52,261 nucleotides of DNA from an uncultured Candidatus Melainabacteria bacterium (lineage in GTDB: Bacteria; Cyanobacteriota; Vampirovibrionia; Gastranaerophilales; Gastranaerophilaceae). A program made the translations under genes and the position numbers. Every line of letters begins with the position of its first letter. Position 1 is the first letter of the stretch. The notes beneath the pieces are model-generated. The model was not told where the DNA came from, did not search any database, and was given only the letters and a program-made list of their open reading frames with translations. Below, one piece after another: positions 8,594-15,993 of this stretch. The stretch is taken from contig CAKUXD010000008.1 in the NCBI GenBank assembly GCA_934699705.1, forward strand, positions 1 to 52,261, read 5' to 3'.

Positions 8594-8905
8594 TTATAAA
8601 TATTCAAAGGATATTTTATTTGCTAAATTAAACATTTTTGGAAACATTTTTGAAAAATTTTCGACCAAATCTTCCTTCGCTTTGCGAGTTAAATGTTTAA
8701 TCCTATATTCTTCTTTCATAGCTTCAGATTTTGTTTCAAAAAGTTCTAAAAATGCAATTTTTTGCGGTTTATTTGCTTTTGTGTATTTTGCACCCAAACC
8801 TGAAAGATGATTTTTATACCGACGCTCGATATCGTCAGTGTATCCGCAGTAATACGTATTGTTTTGGGTTAAAAGAAGATATGTATAATACTTTTTTTTG
8901 TCCAT
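8594..8905 (-). CDS. GIY-YIG domain protein (UPF0213/YhbQ type)
   Basis: 103 residues. YYTYLLLTQNNTYYCGYTDD is the GIY-YIG core, followed by the conserved Arg in DIERRYKNH, the GLGAKYTKANKP segment and a Glu in MKEEYRIKHLTRKAK, matching the small single-domain YhbQ-like family. These proteins resemble structure-specific nucleases; their physiological role is uncertain. The gene converges with the secreted-protein gene (2 nt apart) and is divergent from the YhcH gene. TATAAC lies 8 nt before its start and overlaps the -10 of the divergent gene. Confidence 0.88.
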   Translation of the reverse strand: MDKKKYYTYLLLTQNNTYYCGYTDDIERRYKNHLSGLGAKYTKANKPQKIAFLELFETKSEAMKEEYRIKHLTRKAKEDLVENFSKMFPKMFNLANKISFEYL

Positions 8906-8913
8906 TTTTTCAT

Positions 8914-8921
8914 GTTATACT
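8914..8921. promoter_or_regulatory. Overlapping divergent -10 boxes
   Basis: GTTATACT contains TATACT on the plus strand (8916-8921, 6 nt before the ATG at 8928) and TATAAC on the minus strand (8919-8914, 8 nt before the ATG at 8905). The two transcripts should exclude each other at the level of polymerase binding. No Shine-Dalgarno is seen on either side. Confidence 0.45.
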
Positions 8922-8927
8922 AAATTT

Positions 8928-9383
8928 ATGATAAAAAACTCATTAAAATATACGAAAATATACGAAAATTTGTCAAAAAATATGAAAATCGGATTAGATT
9001 ATATAAAAAATAACGATTTAACTAATTTTGAAAATGGCAAATATCAAATTAATGGTGAAGAAGTTTATATTAATATTCAAGATTACAACTCAAAACCTTT
9101 AAGCGAAGGCAAATGGGAAGCTCATAAAAAATATGCAGATATTCAATTTGTTATTAAAGGCGAAGAAAAAATTGGCGTAGGCGATATATCTGAATTTACG
9201 ACCCTAGAACCATATAGTGCGGAAAAAGATTTAGAATTTTTGCAAACCCAAGCGCCACAAGACTTTTTAACCCTAAAAGAAAATGACTTTATCATTCTAT
9301 ATCCACAAGATGTTCACATGCCTCAAATCTGCGTGAATACTTCATCTTATGTAAAAAAAGCTGTCGTAAAAGTTGCATTATAA
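8928..9383 (+). CDS. YhcH/YjgK/YiaL (EbgC-like) family protein
   Basis: 151 residues starting at the ATG at 8928; an in-frame start 30 nt upstream would lie before the promoter. WEAHKKYADIQFVIKGEEKI, FIILYPQDVHMPQI and KKAVVKVAL are the cupin-like core motifs of the DUF386 family, whose members include a sialic-acid-related protein and the EbgC beta-galactosidase subunit. The His and Glu/Asp residues of the core suggest metal binding. No sugar catabolic genes are adjacent, so the substrate is unknown. It is predicted leaderless from a TATACT box 6 nt upstream. Confidence 0.85.
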   Translation: MIKNSLKYTKIYENLSKNMKIGLDYIKNNDLTNFENGKYQINGEEVYINIQDYNSKPLSEGKWEAHKKYADIQFVIKGEEKIGVGDISEFTTLEPYSAEKDLEFLQTQAPQDFLTLKENDFIILYPQDVHMPQICVNTSSYVKKAVVKVAL

Positions 9384-9397
9384 ATTTGCATAAAAAA

Positions 9398-9445
9398 CTT
9401 CAGATAAACCATCGGTACACAAGAATTTTAAAAGTCTATCTGAAG
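9398..9445. other. Inverted repeat between converging genes
   Basis: CTTCAGATA at 9398-9406 and its exact complement at 9437-9445 enclose a 30 nt loop. It lies downstream of the YhcH gene and could be a processing or termination structure. The long loop and lack of a T-run make an ordinary terminator doubtful. Confidence 0.3.
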
Positions 9446-9568
9446 CCTTTATCGCACGACTATGAATGCGAGTAAATTTATTAAATTTTTTATATTAAAA
9501 CAATCAATTTATAATATGAAAAGTAGCCGATAATCGGCAAATAACATAGGATAAAGGAAAGTATAAGG

Positions 9569-9649
9569 ATGGGAACAAAGATATATTATTTAAGTACCCC
9601 ATTTTTATACATGCATAACATTATTTTAAGAGATGTTTACAATAATTAA
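9569..9649 (+). CDS. Possible 26-residue small ORF
   Basis: ATG at 9569 to TAA at 9647-9649, encoding a Tyr-rich hydrophobic peptide (MGTKIYYLSTPFLYMHN then IILRDVYNN). A purine-rich ATAAAGGAAAG/AAGGA stretch precedes the ATG, the main reason to note it. A small palindrome, GCCGATAATCGGC, lies about 40 nt further upstream. The stop abuts the end of the convergent dnaX gene. It is too short to judge from coding statistics and may be spurious. Confidence 0.25.
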   Translation: MGTKIYYLSTPFLYMHNIILRDVYNN

Positions 9650-11593
9650 TTATTCAACAATTTTGCCGTCAAATAAATCTTTAACCATTTTTGCCTGATC
9701 CGATAAAGCCGTATCATCAGTAGTTTTCCTGCTTTCTGTTTCAGGTAAAGTTCCAACAACTTCAACCATTTCAGGAGTATCTGTTGGTTTAAATATTTCT
9801 TGTGTATTCTCTTTTTGTTGAGTTTCTTCTGAGTTTATAATTTCAGAAGGTTTTTGAACTTCTTGTTGTTTTGGAGTTTCAGGTGCATGTTCAATTTCTG
9901 ATGTATGTTTAATTTCAGAAGTGTTCATTTCTTGTTGAATTTTAGCATCAGAAGGTTGAGGTTCTCTGATTAACAAGTTTGAATTTTTTTGTCCAAACAT
10001 TTTATCAATAGCAGAAATGATTTCTTTTTTTCTGGAGTCATCATTTAACCCTTTTACCCAAATCATATTCGCAGTTAAAATAACCTCTTGAGGGGTAATT
10101 TTAACTGGTTTTGCCTGTTGTGCCAACAACATTTGCACACCCTTGCTCTCAACAGTTTCAATCAGGGTTTTCCATAAATTATGTAAATCATTTGAACTTT
10201 CAGCTTTTGGTGCGCTCATTGGTACTGGTGAAAAATCGTTTTCTATCTGATTTTCATCTTGCACTTGAGGCGTTTGCACTTCTTGTTGAGATTGTGTTTT
10301 TGTTATTAATTCTGTTTGAGGTTCAATTTTTTTGATAACTGGTTGTTGCGAAATTCCCGCTCCAGCTGGCTTCATAGAAGGTTTTTGAACTGGAGAAGGT
10401 GGCGTTTTGTAACTCATAACTGAAACGTGTGGAGTTTCACCTGTTTCTAACTTCAACAATCTGTTTTGCAAATCAACAAGTTTTGTATTTTCCGTTAAAT
10501 TAGCCAAATCAATCATCGCAACTTCTAGCCAAAGATGTGGATTTGTTGACATTTTTAACTCATTTATATAATGAGAAGTTCTTTCAATTAAGAAAACTAT
10601 TTGATGAGTTTCTAAATTTTCAACTTGTTTTTTTAAAACCTCCAACTGAGCTTGCGTTGTTTGTGTAAGCTCTGGAATTAATTCTGAACTGCAATTTTTT
10701 ACCACTAATAAATTCTTCAAATAATTCAATAAATTCAACAAAATTTGAGAAGGTTCATTACCTGAATTATAGATATTTTCAAGAATTTCAATCGCGACAT
10801 CTGATTTTGAATTGACAAGTGCATCTGTTAAATTATTCAAAACTTCAAACGAAATTCTTCCTAATAAAGAGTTTATATCATCAGTTGTAATTGCATGGTC
10901 AATGTCTAACACGCTTAATTGGTCTAGCAATGCCAAGCTATCTCGCATTCCACCAGCCGAGTTTTTAGCAATTGTCATTATTGCGTCATCTTCTATTTTA
11001 ATATTTTCCAATTCGGCAATATGTTTTAAATGTTTTGCTATATCATCAGTTGTAATACGTTTAAAATCAAAGCGTTGGCAACGACTTTTTATTGTGTCTA
11101 AAACTTTATGGACTTCTGTTGTTGCAAGAATAAATACTACGTTTTCTGGCGGTTCTTCAAGTGTTTTTAATAGTGCATTAAATGCTTGAACAGTCAACAT
11201 GTGAACTTCGTCAATTATATAAATTTTGTATTTGCCATTAACTGGCGCATATTGAATTTTTTCTAAAATATTTTGCGCATCATTTACCGAACGATTACTA
11301 GCTGCATCAATTTCAATTACGTCAATCGGCGTTGAATTAATAATATCCAAACAACTTGCACATTTTCCACAAGGTTTTACGGTTGGGCCATCAACACAGT
11401 TAAGCGATTTTGCCAAAATTCTTGCAGTTGAAGTTTTACCAGTACCTCGTGGTCCTGTAAACAAATAAGCATGCGATATCTTATTTAAGTTTATAGCGTT
11501 TGCCAGAGCTTTTTTAACGTGTTCTTGCCCTACTATTTCTTCTAAAATTTGTGGTCTGTATTTTCTATACAAAGGAATATATTTTTCGTTCAT
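9650..11593 (-). CDS. dnaX: DNA polymerase III subunit gamma/tau
   Basis: 647 residues. The clamp-loader AAA+ module occupies about 1-370: Walker A GPRGTGKTSTAR, the zinc-binding cysteines in the CVDGPTVKPCGKCASC segment, Walker B YIIDEVHML, sensor 1 ILATTE and the Arg finger SRCQRFDF. A long Gln/Glu/Pro-rich linker (about 385-480 and again 550-620) surrounds a domain at about 470-545 matching tau domain III-V territory. It loads the sliding clamp and holds the polymerase together. The start is supported by TATAAT ending 6 nt before the ATG, without Shine-Dalgarno. Confidence 0.96.
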   Translation of the reverse strand: MNEKYIPLYRKYRPQILEEIVGQEHVKKALANAINLNKISHAYLFTGPRGTGKTSTARILAKSLNCVDGPTVKPCGKCASCLDIINSTPIDVIEIDAASNRSVNDAQNILEKIQYAPVNGKYKIYIIDEVHMLTVQAFNALLKTLEEPPENVVFILATTEVHKVLDTIKSRCQRFDFKRITTDDIAKHLKHIAELENIKIEDDAIMTIAKNSAGGMRDSLALLDQLSVLDIDHAITTDDINSLLGRISFEVLNNLTDALVNSKSDVAIEILENIYNSGNEPSQILLNLLNYLKNLLVVKNCSSELIPELTQTTQAQLEVLKKQVENLETHQIVFLIERTSHYINELKMSTNPHLWLEVAMIDLANLTENTKLVDLQNRLLKLETGETPHVSVMSYKTPPSPVQKPSMKPAGAGISQQPVIKKIEPQTELITKTQSQQEVQTPQVQDENQIENDFSPVPMSAPKAESSNDLHNLWKTLIETVESKGVQMLLAQQAKPVKITPQEVILTANMIWVKGLNDDSRKKEIISAIDKMFGQKNSNLLIREPQPSDAKIQQEMNTSEIKHTSEIEHAPETPKQQEVQKPSEIINSEETQQKENTQEIFKPTDTPEMVEVVGTLPETESRKTTDDTALSDQAKMVKDLFDGKIVE

Positions 11594-11632
11594 GGTATTA
11601 TTATATCCTAAGAAAAGGGTTATGAGAAGTTT

Positions 11633-12517
11633 ATGAATTTAATTAAACCAAAAAACTTAAAGATTGGTGATAACATCGGTATAATTGCGCCTTCTGGGGG
11701 TGTAGAAAATAACGAAAATATATTAAGAGCTAAGAATTTTTTAGAAAACAAAGGTTATAAAGTAACTTTAGGTAAAAATATTTTAAAAAATAATCGTTAT
11801 TTAGCTGGTAGCGATGAAGAAAGACTTGAAGATTTACATTCGTTTTTTGCCGACCCTAATATTGACGCAATAATTTGTCTTAGAGGTGGCTATGGCGCTA
11901 TCAGGTTAATTAACAAAATAGATTATGAACTTATTAAAAATAATCCTAAAATTTTTGCAGGATATTCAGATGTAACAGCTCTTTCGGCTATGTTTCTAAA
12001 AAAATCTGGATTGGTAACTTTTTCTGCGCCGATGATACAGGGTGATTTTGGAATTGAAAATTTAAGTGAATTTACAATGAACTCTTTTTTTTATACCGTA
12101 AGTTCTAATGAACAACAAGAATATACGGCAAAAACAATTTATCAAAAAGGTAACGCGTCAGGAATAACCTTTGGCGGAAATCTTTCAACTATTGTATCGC
12201 TTTGCGGGCTTGACTTTATACCTGAAAGACCTTTTATATTTTTTACAGAAGATTTAAACGAACCTGTTTATAAAATTGATAAGATGTTTACTCAATTATT
12301 GAATATAACTGAGTTTAGAAAAAATATTTCAGGGTTAATTTTAGGCGAATTTTTAGATATTGAAAATAAAACTTGGTTAGAAGATTTCTTTAAAGAAATC
12401 GTGCAAGAGCTAAATGTTCCTACACTTGGTGGATTTAAAATTACTCACGCAAAAGATAAGCTGACTATCCCTTATGGAATTGAGTCAGCTATCTGTGAAA
12501 ATATTTTTAAGTTTTAA
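11633..12517 (+). CDS. LD-carboxypeptidase (peptidase S66, LdcA/MccF family)
   Basis: 294 residues. The nucleophile serine lies in FAGYSDVTALSAM, preceded by the conserved LRGGYGAIRLI turn; the N-terminus has GIIAPSGGV. FFTEDLNEPVYKIDKM carries the catalytic Glu region and FKITHAKDKLTIPYG the His. LdcA enzymes cleave the L,D bond between meso-diaminopimelate and D-Ala in recycled muropeptides in the cytoplasm; MccF relatives cleave microcin C-type amides. With no microcin genes nearby, murein recycling is the better guess. The gene is convergent with the pseudopilin gene (3 nt between stops). Confidence 0.9.
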   Translation: MNLIKPKNLKIGDNIGIIAPSGGVENNENILRAKNFLENKGYKVTLGKNILKNNRYLAGSDEERLEDLHSFFADPNIDAIICLRGGYGAIRLINKIDYELIKNNPKIFAGYSDVTALSAMFLKKSGLVTFSAPMIQGDFGIENLSEFTMNSFFYTVSSNEQQEYTAKTIYQKGNASGITFGGNLSTIVSLCGLDFIPERPFIFFTEDLNEPVYKIDKMFTQLLNITEFRKNISGLILGEFLDIENKTWLEDFFKEIVQELNVPTLGGFKITHAKDKLTIPYGIESAICENIFKF

Positions 12518-12520
12518 AAC

Positions 12521-13291
12521 TTAATCGCAATAAGTTTTTTTAGGGTCAGACCAATCTAAGGTTTTACCGCCACATTTACCTGTTTCATCAAGTTTTAAAT
12601 AATCTAAGTTGCCATTATATATAGCCCAAGCTGTACATGCAGAACCGCCCTTTGTGTTCATACAATCTTCTTCCCACTTAAAGAAATCATCATTTTCAGT
12701 ACCTACTGGATAAATACCTTCTTTTGTTATATAAAACTCAAATAAATCTTTACCTTGAACTGATTTACTTCTTCCTGCACCAGTAACATCAACCATTACA
12801 ACTCCACAAACCTTTTTTAATGAAGCTGGCATTGAAGAATCATCACCAGTTATATCCAAATTACAATCTTTATCATCTGTTTGTTCTATTAAAAAGGCAA
12901 AAGAGTAGCCATCTGCGGTCATAACTTTAGCAACATCTGTCGATTTAACATTAGTTATTCCACCTATACCCTCAATTTTTGCACCTTCTGCGAAACAAGA
13001 ATCATCAGCCTTCATTTCACAATTTTTAGATAACTGCATTGAAGCTGTCATTCTCTTTGAAATTGTTTCCGTATCAATTTCTGACCATTCATCTAAAAGC
13101 CCGTAATTACCAGTCATTCTGCCATAAGAGGCTTCTAAAACAGAATACGCTTTTTTTAACTTAACAACTTTATCTTTATTATTAGTATCATTTGTTAAAG
13201 ATGGCAGAGTTAAAGCTGCAACAACACCTATTATACCTAAAACTAAAAGTGTTTCTGCTAACGTGAATGCTTTTTCACTAAATTTTTTCAT
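12521..13291 (-). CDS. Type IV pilin-like protein with prepilin leader
   Basis: 256 residues. The N-terminus has a short basic leader (MKKFSEKA) and FTLAETLLVLGIIGVVAAL, the class III cleavage/methylation signal with Glu5 of the mature chain. After the hydrophobic helix comes a globular domain with several cysteines (CEMKADDSC, CNLDITG, CMNTKGGSACTAW, CGGKT and a C-terminal Cys) likely to form disulfides. It would be processed by a prepilin peptidase and joined to a pilus or type II secretion pseudopilus. A GGGAGC site precedes the ATG. No other pilus gene is in the window, as expected for genomes with scattered minor pilins. Confidence 0.88.
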   Translation of the reverse strand: MKKFSEKAFTLAETLLVLGIIGVVAALTLPSLTNDTNNKDKVVKLKKAYSVLEASYGRMTGNYGLLDEWSEIDTETISKRMTASMQLSKNCEMKADDSCFAEGAKIEGIGGITNVKSTDVAKVMTADGYSFAFLIEQTDDKDCNLDITGDDSSMPASLKKVCGVVMVDVTGAGRSKSVQGKDLFEFYITKEGIYPVGTENDDFFKWEEDCMNTKGGSACTAWAIYNGNLDYLKLDETGKCGGKTLDWSDPKKTYCD

Positions 13292-13350
13292 TATTGCTCC
13301 CTTTTTTTTGTAAGTTGAACTTTATCGTATCAGATTTTTTTCATAAAGTC

Positions 13351-13384
13351 AATAAAAAAAGAGGTATTTACCTCTTTTTTTATT
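13351..13384. terminator. Bidirectional intrinsic terminator
   Basis: AATAAAAAAAGAGGTA and its exact complement form a 16 bp stem around a 2 nt loop, with A-tract and T-tract arms. It directly follows the small minus-strand gene at 13389-13538. Confidence 0.8.
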
Positions 13385-13388
13385 GAGT

Positions 13389-13538
13389 CTATTTAACTCC
13401 TAACATTTTTGTGTACCACGTAAATGATTCAAGCTCTAATCCATTAAACGTTGTTTTCATACATTGAGTTTTTAAATACTCATCAAATTCGTCCTCGTAT
13501 TCTTCTGAGCCTTTAGCATTTGAATCTGCTGATGTCAT
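13389..13538 (-). CDS. Small acidic protein, 49 residues, unknown
   Basis: ATG at 13538, with AAGGAG 9 nt upstream, to TAG at 13389-13391. The sequence is acidic in the first half (SEEYEDEFDEYL), has one Cys (KTQCMKTTF), and ends with ESFTWYTKMLGVK. It has no signal peptide or membrane segment. A strong hairpin terminator lies 4 nt beyond the stop, so it is a compact single-gene transcript between the pseudopilin and bioY. The ribosome site and terminator argue that it is real. The function is unknown; a peptide substrate of a nearby enzyme is only a speculation. Confidence 0.6.
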   Translation of the reverse strand: MTSADSNAKGSEEYEDEFDEYLKTQCMKTTFNGLELESFTWYTKMLGVK

Positions 13539-13637
13539 TGTCTTCTTCTCCTTATTTTTAAAAAATTAGCACACACATCTGTATTATAGTTTATAAAAAA
13601 ATAATTTGCTATTAAAAAAAATTATTTTTAACAGTTT

Positions 13638-14327
13638 TTAACACATTGTAATCCACAAAAATCGTTTAGTTAGGCTTGCGCAGATAATAGAAATTACACT
13701 AAACATAAAATCGTACAAAATTTTTGTACCACTTTGAGCTATAATCCAGCCTATTAAAATAGCATTTGAAGACTGACTTATTGTACCAATAAATAACGTA
13801 TATAAAATACCGATAATATGAATAGTTAAAACTGAAACAAACGAGGCTTGCATTATATTTTTAAACGAAAAACCATTCTTTAAAATTGAAGCTGCGAAAA
13901 ATACCGCTGGAATATATGCTAAAATGTAGCCAAAGTTAAAGTCTAATAGATATTTTGGTCCGCCACCTAAGGCAAATACTGGATATACAAATAAACCAAT
14001 CGCAATATATACAAGCACCGCAATTGTGCCAAAAATTTTACCCAATAATGCGGCAACAAATACTATTACTGGAATTTGTGGAATATATCTGTAATACTTG
14101 AAAAAATGCTGTTTTACATCAACTCCAGTACTATCACCTGATAAATACGTCATAAAATCTACTGGAATAATAAAATGAGTAAACGAAATTTGTGTAAATG
14201 TCGCAATAATAATCATAAATACGCAAAGACAAGTTAATATAACTGTGCCCAGTGTCATTTTTACGGGTTCACCTTTATACTTAAAAACATTTTCTTTTTT
14301 TACTATGTCTGGTTTTTCTATTTTCAT
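13638..14327 (-). CDS. bioY: Biotin transporter BioY
   Basis: 229 residues with about six membrane segments. YIPQIPVIVFVAALLGK, YIAIGLFVYPVFALGGG and FNFGYILAYIPAVFFA follow the BioY pattern of a conserved pro-rich loop, LG, a YxxxGxxxxPVF glycine-rich turn and FGYxxxFxPA. BioY is the substrate-binding S component that imports biotin, alone or with an ECF energizing module; none is encoded here. A cytoplasmic N-terminal extension of about 30 residues is longer than usual. The start overlaps the end of rimI by 4 bp, so both come from the rimI promoter. No biotin-repressor site was recognised. Confidence 0.85.
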   Translation of the reverse strand: MKIEKPDIVKKENVFKYKGEPVKMTLGTVILTCLCVFMIIIATFTQISFTHFIIPVDFMTYLSGDSTGVDVKQHFFKYYRYIPQIPVIVFVAALLGKIFGTIAVLVYIAIGLFVYPVFALGGGPKYLLDFNFGYILAYIPAVFFAASILKNGFSFKNIMQASFVSVLTIHIIGILYTLFIGTISQSSNAILIGWIIAQSGTKILYDFMFSVISIICASLTKRFLWITMC

Positions 14328-14854
14328 TTTATAACTTCAATGCGTTCTTTTAAATTTACAATATTTTCGTTGTATTTTTCTTTAAATTTATCCCAAAAAA
14401 TGTTTTCTGTCCACATAATTAATGCGTCCTCGTTATTATTTTGGTAATAACCTTTTCGAGTGCCTAGAGATTTGAAGGAGTATTTTTCATAAAGCCCAAT
14501 TGCAGGAGTATTGCTAACTCTAACCTCTAACGTTACGTATTTAACCATTTCCTTATAGCAGGCTTCAAAAACTTCAACTAATAAAGCTTCACCTATTTTG
14601 TTACCTCTATATTCAGGCTTTACCGCAATATTTGTAATGTGAGCTTCATCTACAATAAGCCAACTTCCTGCATATCCAAGAAGTTCATCACTTTCACTAA
14701 AAGCGCAAAAATATCTTGCTAAATTATTGCTTAATTCTGAATAAAAAGAATCTCTTGACCAATGATGCTCGCCATAAGTAACTTCTTCAATCGCTATAAT
14801 CCCGTCAATATCAGCTTTTGACATTGGACGTATTTTTATCGTTAACTTATCCAT
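14324..14854 (-). CDS. rimI: Ribosomal-protein-S18-alanine N-acetyltransferase-like GNAT
   Basis: 176 residues. It has the GNAT acetyl-CoA loop NIAVKPEYRGNKIGEALL, the RimI-typical EVRVSNTPAIGLYEKYSFKSLGTRKGYY and the C-terminal DALIMW. The N-terminal IRPMSKADIDGIIAIE is also typical. RimI acetylates the N-terminal alanine of ribosomal protein S18. A C-terminal tail of about 25 residues extends beyond most homologues. TAAAAT ends exactly 6 nt before the ATG and there is no Shine-Dalgarno, predicting a leaderless message. It overlaps bioY by 4 bp. Confidence 0.85.
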   Translation of the reverse strand: MDKLTIKIRPMSKADIDGIIAIEEVTYGEHHWSRDSFYSELSNNLARYFCAFSESDELLGYAGSWLIVDEAHITNIAVKPEYRGNKIGEALLVEVFEACYKEMVKYVTLEVRVSNTPAIGLYEKYSFKSLGTRKGYYQNNNEDALIMWTENIFWDKFKEKYNENIVNLKERIEVIK

Positions 14855-14860
14855 AATTAA

Positions 14861-14910
14861 ATTTTAACCTAAACAAAATTTATGTAAAAGTAGCGTTTTT
14901 AAGATATAAT
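14861..14910. promoter_or_regulatory. Divergent promoters for rimI-bioY and the radical SAM gene
   Basis: Minus strand: TAAAAT (14866-14861), 6 nt before the rimI ATG, with TTTTAC 17 bp upstream of it. Plus strand: TATAAT (14905-14910), 7 nt before the radical SAM ATG. Both lack ribosome-binding sites. Confidence 0.5.
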
Positions 14911-14917
14911 TAATTGT

Positions 14918-15988
14918 ATGCTAAATTATTCAAAACTTTTTGATACTTTTAGAAATTTATATGCTCTACCTGCTTATAATTCCAAATACGGCAAGGCTTT
15001 AATGCCTTTAAGGTATTTTTTTGAATTAACTTACAGATGTAATTTACAATGCCCATATTGCTACGTTGGAAATGACAGAAACAAAAAGGAGCTTTCTACT
15101 CAAGAATGGTTTGATGTTATAAATCAAATCCCGTTTTATGCGTTCATTACTCTTGTTGGCGGAGAACCGCTTATTAGGAAGGATTTTATACAAATTTTAG
15201 AAAAAGCCTGTAAAAAAACTTTTGGTAAAGTTAATGTCGTTTCAAATGGCATTTTAATTAATGATGAAATAATTCAAGCCTTCATTAAAACAAATATGCT
15301 ACTTCTTTCTGTTTCTTTAGACGGTTATGGCGAAAATCACGATAGAAATAGAGGTCAAGCTGGGATTTTTGACAAAATTATAAATAATTTAGAAAAATTA
15401 AATTCTCATAAAAAACGTCCGATGATTGATATTAAAACAATTGTGCTTGAAAATAATTTAGACGATTTGCCTAAATTATATAAACTTTGCGATGATATGA
15501 ATTTTGAGTTCTTTTCGCTATCGTTTTTACGTAATAACAATCTAAAACAAAATTCTGTACTATTTGATAGCTTCATGCCAGAATTTAACGCACAATATCC
15601 TATTGAAAAATACTTTGATATGGAGCATTTTAAAGAGGTTTACAAGGAAATTGAAAGTTTAAGCAAAAATAAAAAAACAAAGATAAGATTTTCTCCAAAA
15701 TTTGAAAATTGTAAAAATCCTATTATTTCAATTGAAAACTTTTTTAATCACGAAAATAAACCAGTTTCTGAAATTTATAAACCTTGTAAATTCCCATTCT
15801 CAAATACTTTTATAACCCCAGAAGGCAACTTATACCCTTGTCTTTCTCAAAAAATGGGTAATGTGAGAGAACAATCAATCAAAGAAATTTTTAACAAGCC
15901 TCATTACTGTTGCTTTAGAAAAAATCTTAAAATATCTAAAGTTTTTGGTGCTTGCCAATTGTGTTGTGAACTTGATTTAAAAGAATAA
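14918..15988 (+). CDS. Radical SAM/SPASM domain protein
   Basis: 356 residues. The radical SAM cluster motif is CNLQCPYCYVGN (CxxxCxxC) near residue 42, followed by LVGGEPLIRKDF and VSLDGYGENHDRNRG. The C-terminal SPASM-type region has PCKFPF, LYPCLSQKMGNV, YCCFRK and CQLCCE cysteines for auxiliary Fe-S clusters. Such enzymes modify peptides or proteins, or act in cofactor synthesis. No partner such as a PqqD-like chaperone is adjacent, so the substrate is open. The start is supported by TATAAT 7 nt upstream. It converges with the methyltransferase-like gene (5 nt apart). Confidence 0.88.
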   Translation: MLNYSKLFDTFRNLYALPAYNSKYGKALMPLRYFFELTYRCNLQCPYCYVGNDRNKKELSTQEWFDVINQIPFYAFITLVGGEPLIRKDFIQILEKACKKTFGKVNVVSNGILINDEIIQAFIKTNMLLLSVSLDGYGENHDRNRGQAGIFDKIINNLEKLNSHKKRPMIDIKTIVLENNLDDLPKLYKLCDDMNFEFFSLSFLRNNNLKQNSVLFDSFMPEFNAQYPIEKYFDMEHFKEVYKEIESLSKNKKTKIRFSPKFENCKNPIISIENFFNHENKPVSEIYKPCKFPFSNTFITPEGNLYPCLSQKMGNVREQSIKEIFNKPHYCCFRKNLKISKVFGACQLCCELDLKE

Positions 15989-15993
15989 AAATT

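Noticed and set aside
8898..8927. Upstream in-frame start of the YhcH-family gene
   Set aside because: It lies before the TATACT box that ends 6 nt before the ATG at 8928 and would overlap the divergent GIY-YIG gene start.
10812..11189. 125-codon plus-strand frame inside dnaX
   Set aside because: A shadow of the dnaX coding frame; low-complexity Ser/Ile composition and no start signal.
13292..14327. Biotin-related riboswitch or BirA operator near bioY
   Set aside because: bioY starts inside the end of rimI and no palindromic BirA-type operator or structured leader is visible before rimI.
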